Source of the DNA: Polyangiaceae bacterium
GTDB taxonomy: Bacteria > Myxococcota_A > Polyangia > Polyangiales > Polyangiaceae
Length of the DNA: 64,000 nucleotides
Assembly (NCBI GenBank): GCA_016712345.1
Contig: JADJRH010000001.1
Location: 2,542,001-2,606,000 of the forward strand
Direction: 5' to 3'
The position numbers and the translations under genes are program-made. The stretch's first letter is position 1. Every line of letters begins with the position of its first letter. Positions 32,885 through 39,682 of this stretch are shown here, one piece after another. Under the pieces are notes generated by a model that made no database searches, was not told the origin of the DNA, and saw nothing but the letters and a program-made list of their open reading frames with translations.

Positions 32885-34549
32885 TTATTTTCGATCATCG
32901 TCCATGACCGGTCCGCCCGGCTTTTTGGTGACCGTGGTGGTGGGAGCCGTTGTGGCGGAGGTGGTGGCTGTTGCCGTTGCTGTTGCGGTGGGCTTGGGTT
33001 TTACACCCGGCTTGTTTTGTGTACTCACCGCAGGAGGGGGCTCGGCCGTTGCAACGGTTGTGGGAGTGGTGGTTGCGGTGGGTTGCGGTGCATCACCTCC
33101 CAGCGCGACCGTGGGCACCAAACCCGTGCCCGGTGTGGACTCGGGTGAAGTGGTCACCGTGGGGCCCGCCTGCGCATTGCCGCCGCCGGATCCACCGCCG
33201 ATCAAGATCACCGCGATGGCGACGCCGGCGAGAACGGCGATGCCCGCCACAATGCCAACCACAAGCCCCGCGGAGCTTTTCTTTTTTGGAGCGAGGCTCC
33301 CTTCCCACGAGGAAGCAGTGCTTGCACCCATGGGCGGGCCCGCGTGCATGGTGCCGCCGCCCATGGGCTGCATTCCGGGGCCGGCCATGACAGTGGCGCC
33401 CGCGCCCATGCCATGAGCCGGGTTGCTCTGCGAAAAGTTGCCGCTTGTTTGAGCCTGCGCGACGTAACCCTGTTGTGTGTACCCCGGCTGCATGTGCGGA
33501 TTGCTGCCGGAAAGATGCGGGCTTGAAACGCCGTACGGCGTTTGCGGCACCGTGGGAGCGGGCCCGTACGAACCCGCAACCGGCGCGGGCGTGGGCGTGG
33601 ACACCAAACTTCCACGCCCTGCCGCACCGCGAAGAACGTCTGCAATGCGTTCCGCCGAAAGGCGCGCGCGACCTTGAACAAAAGGCGTAAGGGCCGCTGC
33701 CAGTTCAGCCACGTTTTGAAAACGGTGGTGCGGCTCTTTGGCTTGGCAGCGCTGAATCACCTGCTCCAGTTGCGCGGGAACATCGTGACGCACCTGACCA
33801 ATCGGCGGCAGCGGCTCCTGCAAAATCATCAAGCAGAGCTGCGGCATTGTGTCGGCGATAAACGGCGGATTGCCCGACAAAAGCTCGTACAAAATCGCGC
33901 CGAGCGACCAGATGTCGGTGCGATGATCGACATCTTTTGAACTCTTCATTTGCTCGGGCGACATGTAGAGCGGCGAGCCCATCACCGCGGTGGTTTTGGT
34001 CATCCCCGGCGACGACATTGAACTCACCATTTTTGAAATGCCGAAATCGAGCACCTTGATGCACGGCGATCCGTCGGCTCGATGCGTAAGGAACAGATTT
34101 GCGGGCTTTAGATCGCGGTGAACAATGCCAAGCGCGTGCGCTTCGGCCAGGGCCTCGCACGCCTGCAAAACGTACTCAACCGACGCAGCCACCGGCAGAG
34201 CGCCCCGCTCTTCAACCATCTGCGCGAGATCTTGCCCGTGCAAGAACTCCATCACCATGAACGGCGAGCCGTTGTCGAGTTCACCCACGTCACTCACGCG
34301 CGCAACGTGCTCGCTCTTGATCTTGACGGCGGCTTTGCCTTCTCGCTTAAACCGCTCGACCACGTCTTTGCTTTTGGCCGCGTCGGGCAGCAAAAACTTA
34401 ATGGCGACTTTTTCTTCGAGGTGGAGATGCGTGGCTGCCACCACCACGCCCATGCCGCCCGCCCCCAAGACCTTATCGACCCGGTATTTGCCGTGCAGGA
34501 TATCGCCGGGTTTTGCGCCCGGAACACCCTCTGTTTCCGCGGAACTCAT
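32885..34549 (-). CDS. Ser/Thr protein kinase with C-terminal membrane anchor
   Basis: This 554-residue Hanks-type kinase has a glycine loop LGAGGMGVVVAA, Lys in VAIKFL, catalytic loop HRDLKPANLF, DFGISK, the APE-equivalent MSPEQ and DIWSLG (residues about 25-290). All are intact, so it should be active. A Pro/Gln/Gly-rich linker leads to one membrane helix (about 440-460, VVGIVAGIAVLAGVAIAVILIGG) and an extracytoplasmic Thr/Pro tail without a recognised sensor. It lies upstream of the TPR/PEGA-like gene on the same strand. Confidence 0.92.
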   Translation of the reverse strand: MSSAETEGVPGAKPGDILHGKYRVDKVLGAGGMGVVVAATHLHLEEKVAIKFLLPDAAKSKDVVERFKREGKAAVKIKSEHVARVSDVGELDNGSPFMVMEFLHGQDLAQMVEERGALPVAASVEYVLQACEALAEAHALGIVHRDLKPANLFLTHRADGSPCIKVLDFGISKMVSSMSSPGMTKTTAVMGSPLYMSPEQMKSSKDVDHRTDIWSLGAILYELLSGNPPFIADTMPQLCLMILQEPLPPIGQVRHDVPAQLEQVIQRCQAKEPHHRFQNVAELAAALTPFVQGRARLSAERIADVLRGAAGRGSLVSTPTPAPVAGSYGPAPTVPQTPYGVSSPHLSGSNPHMQPGYTQQGYVAQAQTSGNFSQSNPAHGMGAGATVMAGPGMQPMGGGTMHAGPPMGASTASSWEGSLAPKKKSSAGLVVGIVAGIAVLAGVAIAVILIGGGSGGGNAQAGPTVTTSPESTPGTGLVPTVALGGDAPQPTATTTPTTVATAEPPPAVSTQNKPGVKPKPTATATATATTSATTAPTTTVTKKPGGPVMDDDRK

Positions 34550-34920
34550 GGTCGTCCTCTTTTAGTCACTCGTCTTTGGGCGTCGCGGCGCCGAGGCCCT
34601 GCCGCGTTCAGCGAAGGCCATGCAAATCTGAAACCCAAGCATAGACGCCGCGCGGCGACCTTTCAATCAAACGGCCGAAATGAGGCGCATGGTTGCGTCG
34701 CCGTTCCCTCGCTGTTGCGTTTTTGCCTTCAAAAAAAGCAGTTTTTCAGCGTCCGCGTCAAACGGTCGCGCGGTTCTTCAAGCCGGTGCGAGATCCAAAG
34801 CGTCGGGCGCGGGTGAAGCGACGTGCGGGCGCGGAGAGCCGATGGTGTGAACGCGGCTCCACGCTGGGTGTGCCATGGCTTGTACGAGCATTCGCTTCAA
34901 CGATGACGTCGGATAATCGT

Positions 34921-34951
34921 TTGATGTGGAATATTCGTGGGAGGGTATAAT
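34921..34951 (+). promoter_or_regulatory. Sigma70-like promoter candidate
   Basis: TTGATG at 34921-34926 and TATAAT at 34946-34951, with a 19-base spacer. The -10 is a perfect consensus in a sequence with few such matches. It would start a plus-strand transcript near 34958, where no coding gene follows. Confidence 0.35.
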
Positions 34952-34956
34952 TTGCA

Positions 34957-35075
34957 CAGACAGTATTCCGAATCCGCGACCCGTGGTATTGCGACAATGT
35001 CACCAGGCCGACGAGAAACACCCGCTCTGACTATCCGGCGATTCAGGTTCATGACCTGAATCACCGGACACGCCT
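34957..35075 (+). ncRNA. Candidate small RNA ending at hairpin
   Basis: A transcript from the promoter candidate would run through the hairpin at 35034-35068. There is no T-run after the hairpin and no family match, so this is a weak prediction. Confidence 0.2.
35034..35068. other. 15-bp hairpin with one mismatch
   Basis: The arms TCCGGCGATTCAGGT and ACCTGAATCACCGGA pair except for one C-A mismatch and close a TCATG loop. It lies 33 bases beyond the stop of the minus-strand gene at 35101. It is not followed by T on either strand. Confidence 0.7.
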
Positions 35076-35100
35076 GAATTGTAGCGGGCAACTCTACCCG

Positions 35101-35553
35101 TCAGCCAAAACAGCCGCACGCCTCAAGCTTGGCAAGCACCTTTCGAATTCTTGCCACAATGCCCGCTTTTTGGTTTGGCGGCGCACTATGCAGTTGTTCC
35201 TGCAAGTCTTGAAGCCATGAAAACAATGCCTCGCAATCGCAGCTTCCGCTGAGTCTTCCGGCAGCGGCCGACGATTCAAAAAATACGTCTGCCAGTCTGA
35301 CATGAGCATCGCGCGGAATGCGAACTCGTGCCGGACGAAGTTGCTTTCCACAACAGGAAACCGTCTTGTCGAGCGGCTCCACATCCAAAATGGCGTCCTG
35401 CGCCAACTCAAACGCTCGATCGCATGAACACCCGCCGGACTCAGAATACGGCGTCAATCGAACTCGCCCCGCGTCCGTTACACTCCTTTCGACAACGGCC
35501 AAAAACTCAAGAGGTGCCTCGTCTTGGTGTTTGAGAAAATCATCCACTTTCAT
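35101..35553 (-). CDS. Cys-pair small protein of unknown function
   Basis: The 150-residue protein has a good ribosome binding site (AGGAG, 6 bases before the ATG). Cys residues fall in pairs or clusters: GGCSCD, SCCGKQL, GSCDCEA and the C-terminal EACGCFG. There is no signal peptide, so these may be metal-binding or redox-active in the cytoplasm. The start MKVDDFLKHQDEAPLEF is plausible. No family was recognised. It stands alone, with long non-coding stretches on both sides. Confidence 0.6.
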   Translation of the reverse strand: MKVDDFLKHQDEAPLEFLAVVERSVTDAGRVRLTPYSESGGCSCDRAFELAQDAILDVEPLDKTVSCCGKQLRPARVRIPRDAHVRLADVFFESSAAAGRLSGSCDCEALFSWLQDLQEQLHSAPPNQKAGIVARIRKVLAKLEACGCFG

Positions 35554-36315
35554 AACCGGCTCCTAACTGTTCAAACCCCACCTCGGCGCCGCAACGACGC
35601 CCTGCGAGCCGGTTTTGCAATCACACTGCCAATCAAAAAAGCCGAAAAAACCCGAATAAAGCGGCCATCTCGGACTGCTCGTGTCCACTTTTGTGGAATG
35701 GCCGTCAACCCTGCTGGACGCGACAGCGCACGTTGGCAAGCAGTTGGAGCCTCGAAAGCAACCCATTCAAGATGGGTGGTTTACTCGCGTGAACGAACAG
35801 CCTTATTGGAATGGCGCCGCAACGGCTGGAAACAACGCGGCTGGCAACCAGTGTTTGGGCATACCTTTCTCGCGTCCACCAAAGGAAGATTTGGTTTCTT
35901 TATCGATTAGATTGGGTGACGGCTTGGGTAGAAAGGTCAAATCGTACGCGTACGATTGTGTGGTGCTGCCGGTGATGGCGTCGTATTGATACCCCCAAGC
36001 TCGCGCGCTGGTGCCAGCCGTTCAAGCAACGGGCCGTAAGTTCGCTCTTCTACAACGCCGTTGGGTTGAGGTGGGATCGATACTCCGTTGGGCGAGGGGC
36101 CCCGTGCGGCGCGAGCGAAGCGATGCGAGGGCGCGCGCGGAGCCTGCGGAGAGCGCGCCCGGCCGCACTTGGGGCCCGAGCGCGCACGGGTAAGCGCCTA
36201 TTGTTATAAAGAGGGTGCCTGTGGAAAACGGTGGGCGAACCTCAACGACGTGTTGGGTAGGTGCGCGCGCGGTGGGGGCATTGTAACAGTCTGTTCGTAG
36301 GGAAGGGATGGTAGA
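35554..36315. other. 762-base region without supported gene
   Basis: Open frames at 35524-35910 and 35681-35989 on the plus strand share no recognised domain and lack ribosome binding sites. They may be remnants. The inverted repeat at 36097-36177 lies near its right end. Confidence 0.4.
36097..36177. repeat. GC-rich palindromic element (REP-like)
   Basis: GGGCCCCGTGCGGC (36097-36110) faces GGCCGCACTTGGGGCCC (36161-36177). GGGCGCGCG and GCGCGCCC lie inside. The shape is that of repetitive extragenic palindromes, but no second copy was seen in the window. Confidence 0.45.
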
Positions 36316-37068
36316 TCAGTCAACCGTGACGGTGACTTTGGCGGCGTAGCTGCCGGGGGAGGCGAACTTGACTGACTGGAGGGTAGAAACGATGCAGGAG
36401 GCTGCTTGTTCGGCTTTTGCGTCGGTTCCACTCACGCCGATGCCGAGGGCTTTGCCGTCGGTTTCAACGTACAGGGTTACTTTGAGAGGGCCGGCGCCGG
36501 CGTCGGCTTTGCACTTAGAAAGGGTAGGTTTGGCTTTTTTATACCCGTCGCCCATGCGGGCTTCTGACCATTCTACCGGAGGGCGTTCTTCGTCACCTGG
36601 GTCAAACGAAAAGCTTGTTTCGGCATTGCCCTCTTTACCACCCACAGGTTTGGGCCAGCTTTTTCCTTTGAGGACGCTCACCATGCAGCTTTCTGTGGAG
36701 CGGTCGCCGAGGGTGGAGTCTTTGACGTAGACGTATTTGGCGGAGCCGTCCTCAGAAACGCGAACTGCCAGTTTGATGTCGCCCGCGAGAAAGCCGATTT
36801 TGCCAACGCCGCGAGCATAACACTCTTTGAGCGATTCAGACGCGGATTGGAATACGGCCTGTACCTTGTTGGCGTCGAGAGCGCCGATTTCACTCTCGAT
36901 CATGGGAACGGCCTTTTTGGTTGTGGGAGCAGGACCGTCGTTTTGGGGGTTGTCGGGTGGTGGGGGAGGTGGGCCGCATGCAATGGTAGAGAGCGCCGTG
37001 GTAAGGGCGATGGGTAGAAACGCCGCCGACGGTAGGTTGAGCGCTCGCATGGGTAGAAAGCGTGACAT
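36316..37068 (-). CDS. Lipoprotein with two AgmX/PglI-like repeats
   Basis: The 250-residue lipoprotein has signal MSRFLPMRALNLPSAAFLPIALTTALSTIAC with lipobox STIAC and a proline-rich linker. Two related domains follow, each with paired Cys (LKECYARGVGKIGFLAGDIKLAVRVSEDG... ESCMVSVLKG and LSKCKADAGAGPLKVTLYVETDG... ASCIVSTLQS). This pattern resembles the AgmX/PglI C-terminal domain repeated twice. GAGG lies 8 bases before the ATG, and the gene starts 4 bases after the acyl-CoA dehydrogenase stop, so it is probably cotranscribed with it. Confidence 0.7.
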   Translation of the reverse strand: MSRFLPMRALNLPSAAFLPIALTTALSTIACGPPPPPPDNPQNDGPAPTTKKAVPMIESEIGALDANKVQAVFQSASESLKECYARGVGKIGFLAGDIKLAVRVSEDGSAKYVYVKDSTLGDRSTESCMVSVLKGKSWPKPVGGKEGNAETSFSFDPGDEERPPVEWSEARMGDGYKKAKPTLSKCKADAGAGPLKVTLYVETDGKALGIGVSGTDAKAEQAASCIVSTLQSVKFASPGSYAAKVTVTVD

Positions 37069-37072
37069 GCGT

Positions 37073-38218
37073 CTAACCTCGGAGGGCGTTGGCGGCGATC
37101 ACGATGCGTTGAATTTCACTGGTGCCTTCGTAGAGTTCTGTAATGCGGGCATCGCGGTAATGGCGCTCTACCGCGTATTCTGAAATGTAGCCGTAACCGC
37201 CGTGGATTTGAATGGCTTTGTGGCAAATGCGGGTGCAGGCCTCGGAAGCGAGGAGTTTGGCCATGGCGCTTTCGGAGGTGTGTTTTACGCCTTTGTCTTT
37301 CATAGAGGCGGCGCGGAGGGTTAAGAGGCGCGCGGCTTCATATTCAACAATCATGTCGGCGATCATGAATTGAATGGCTTGGAGGCCCGCAATAACGCCG
37401 CCGAAGGCTTTGCGTTCTTTTGAATATGCAATGGAGCGGTCAATGGCGGCTTTTGCAATGCCAAGGGCCTGCGCGGCAATACCAATGCGGCCGCCGTCGA
37501 GGGTGATCATTGCGATTTTGAAGGCATTGCCTTCTTCACCCAATACATATTCTTTGGGGACTTTAACGTTATCAAAAAAGATTGTGGAGGAGTGGGCTGC
37601 GCGAATGCCCATTTTTTCATCGTGATTGGCAACCTGAAAACCGGGCATGTCTTTTTTAACGATGAGCGCCGTGTGTTTTGGCTTTTCAGGGTGAGGCGCT
37701 GAGATGGCGAATACAATAATGTGTTCAGCGTGTGGGCCCACTGTAATGAAGTTTTTGGAGCCATTGAGTAGGAAAGATCCGTCGCCTTGGCGCTCACAAA
37801 CGGTTTTCATGGTGCGCGCGTCGGAACCGGAGGCGGGCTCCGTGAGGCCGAATGCGCCTAGTATGCGGCCCTGGGCGGTGGGAGTTAATATCTCTTTCTT
37901 TTGCCATTCAGTGCCGAATTTATAGAGGGGATCGCAAAAGAGGGAGTTATTGACACTCATGATCACGCCGCTGGAGGCGCAGGCGCGGCTGATCTCCTCC
38001 ATGACGAGGGCGTACGTGACATTGTCGAGCCCGGCGCCGCCGTATTCTGTGGGGATGGCAAGGCCCATGAACCCGAGTTCGGCCATGCGTTCTACAATTT
38101 CGGTGGGCCACCGGGCAGTGCGGTCGAGTTCGGCCGCTTTGGGCTCAATTTCACGAGCGGCAAAGTCTCGCGCTGTTTGCAACACCAGGGCTTGGTCTTC
38201 GGTGAGATCGAACTGCAT
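37073..38218 (-). CDS. Acyl-CoA dehydrogenase (short/butyryl type)
   Basis: The 381-residue FAD enzyme catalyses the first step of fatty acyl-CoA beta-oxidation. Signature segments are present: GAFGLTEPASGSDA, KNFITVGPHAE, QIHGGYGYI and the catalytic Glu in YEGTSEIQRIVIA. Length fits the short-chain/branched-chain family. A second such gene lies at 53407-54543. Substrate preference cannot be read from the sequence. Followed by the lipoprotein gene at 36316. Confidence 0.93.
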   Translation of the reverse strand: MQFDLTEDQALVLQTARDFAAREIEPKAAELDRTARWPTEIVERMAELGFMGLAIPTEYGGAGLDNVTYALVMEEISRACASSGVIMSVNNSLFCDPLYKFGTEWQKKEILTPTAQGRILGAFGLTEPASGSDARTMKTVCERQGDGSFLLNGSKNFITVGPHAEHIIVFAISAPHPEKPKHTALIVKKDMPGFQVANHDEKMGIRAAHSSTIFFDNVKVPKEYVLGEEGNAFKIAMITLDGGRIGIAAQALGIAKAAIDRSIAYSKERKAFGGVIAGLQAIQFMIADMIVEYEAARLLTLRAASMKDKGVKHTSESAMAKLLASEACTRICHKAIQIHGGYGYISEYAVERHYRDARITELYEGTSEIQRIVIAANALRG

Positions 38219-38373
38219 GGCGGGCTACCTTCCACAGCGTTCTCCATGAGAGAACGTTCGGCGCGGCGATTTATCACGGAGAGGGGTCTTGGGGGATCGC
38301 GTTTCGTGCGCGGGTTGAATGGAGCGTGAACGGGCTGGCCCCTCACGCCGGAGCCTTGTACGCTGCGCGACCC

Positions 38374-38763
38374 ATGCCGCGGACCAAAGAGGACGTCGAG
38401 ACTTATCTCTACCAGCTCGACAGACGCTTCGAAGAGCAGCACGGCACTCTGCTCGTTTCAACGGGTGCGCACGCGCCGCCGATCGCCGTTCAAGTTGCGC
38501 CGCCGGTGGTGGTGTTTCGGGTGACGATCGGGCCGGTTCCAAAAGATGAAGCTCACCGGATCCGGCTGTTTGAAAGGCTTTTGCGCTTTAACGCGTCGGA
38601 CCTGATGCACAGCTCCTACGGCATCGAAGGTGACACGGTGATTCTCTCGGGCGCGCTTGCCCTTGAGAATCTCGACGTGAACGAAGTGGACGCAACGTTG
38701 AGCGACATGGACTTGGCGCTCATGCGGCATGTGCCCAATTTGTTTGAAGCAGCACGATCTTGA
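38374..38763 (+). CDS. YbjN/CesT-like small protein
   Basis: The 129-residue protein from ATG 38374 (MPRTKEDVETYLYQLDRRFEE) has the alternating helix/strand look of the YbjN or CesT-type chaperone fold (PPVVVFRVTIGPVPKDE, RLFERLLRFNASDLMHSSYGIEGDTVILSGAL). The open frame also allows a start at 38326 without clear support. It lies directly before pspA on the same strand (91 bases), a neighbourhood I recall for myxobacterial pspA. It probably acts with PspA in membrane stress (inference). Confidence 0.7.
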   Translation: MPRTKEDVETYLYQLDRRFEEQHGTLLVSTGAHAPPIAVQVAPPVVVFRVTIGPVPKDEAHRIRLFERLLRFNASDLMHSSYGIEGDTVILSGALALENLDVNEVDATLSDMDLALMRHVPNLFEAARS

Positions 38764-38854
38764 TGAAATTTGGGACAAGCGCGCTCGACTTATTGGTTGA
38801 AGCGCGTTTCAACGTGAAACTGATTTCGAGAGCCTGATCGCGGAAAGCCGACAC

Positions 38855-39682
38855 ATGGGAATCTTCGCGCGCCTCGCCACCCTCATTAAGTCGAACCTCA
38901 ACGATCTGATCAGCAAGTCGGAAGACCCCGAGAAGATGCTGAATCAGGTCGTCATCGACATGTCCAACCAGCTGATCGAGGCGAAAAAGCAGGTTGCCGT
39001 GGCGATCGCCGACGAGAAGAAGTTGGCGAAAAACGCGGAGCAGGAAGCGGCCAACGCGGCCGAATGGGAGCGAAAGGCAATGCTCGCAATCCGCGCGGGC
39101 GACGATGCCTTGGCGAAAGAAGCGCTCGCTCGAAAGAAGGAACACGATCAGCTTGCGGCCACGCTCAAAGAGCAGTGGCAAAAGCAAAAGCAGGCGGTGG
39201 ATCAGCTGAAAACCGCGCTGCGGATGCTGAACAACAAGATTGAAGAAGCGAAGCGGAAGAAGAACGTTCTCATCGCTCGCAAGAAGAGGGCGGAAGCTCA
39301 AAAGGCCATTCAAGAGACGATGAGCGGCCTGCAGAACGCGTCGGCGTTTGAAACGTTCGAGCGGATGTCGGACAAGATCGACAAGCTCGAAGCAGAGGCC
39401 GAAGCGACGGGTGAACTGGCCGAGCAATACACGGGCGACACGCTCGCGCATAAGTTTGCGCAGATGGAAGTGAACCAAGGCGCTGAAGACGATTTGGCGG
39501 CGCTGAAGCGAAAAATGGGTGTGCTTCCGCCCGAGCCGCCGAAAGAGGTTCAAGCGCCGGGTCGCGTTGCGGAGGCGCCGGCCACCCCTGCGCGCATCCA
39601 GGCGGAGCAGGACGAGTTGGCGAACGCAATCGCCGAACTCGAAGCTGAAGAACAACGTGAGCAAGCTCGGATGAAGCGCTGA
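38855..39682 (+). CDS. pspA: PspA/IM30 (ESCRT-III-like) membrane-stress protein
   Basis: The 275-residue protein matches the PspA/IM30 family: MGIFARLATLIKSNLNDLISKSEDPEKMLNQ, then a long coiled coil (about 25-200). These proteins polymerise on damaged inner membrane. The C-terminus carries an added proline- and glutamate-rich tail (PPEPPKEVQAPGRV...). The stop codon overlaps the next ATG by one base, so it is coupled to the P-type ATPase gene. Confidence 0.92.
   Translation: MGIFARLATLIKSNLNDLISKSEDPEKMLNQVVIDMSNQLIEAKKQVAVAIADEKKLAKNAEQEAANAAEWERKAMLAIRAGDDALAKEALARKKEHDQLAATLKEQWQKQKQAVDQLKTALRMLNNKIEEAKRKKNVLIARKKRAEAQKAIQETMSGLQNASAFETFERMSDKIDKLEAEAEATGELAEQYTGDTLAHKFAQMEVNQGAEDDLAALKRKMGVLPPEPPKEVQAPGRVAEAPATPARIQAEQDELANAIAELEAEEQREQARMKR

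Larger units (their letters stand above)
34550..35100. other. 551-base intergenic region with promoter-hairpin pair
   Basis: No coding gene is supported. The right half contains a TTGATG/TATAAT pair and a strong imperfect hairpin, described separately. The left half (34550-34900) is without recognisable structure. Confidence 0.4.

Noticed and set aside
35524..35989. Two overlapping plus-strand frames as a possible transposase remnant
   Set aside because: Translations contain no DDE or helix-turn-helix pattern that I can defend.
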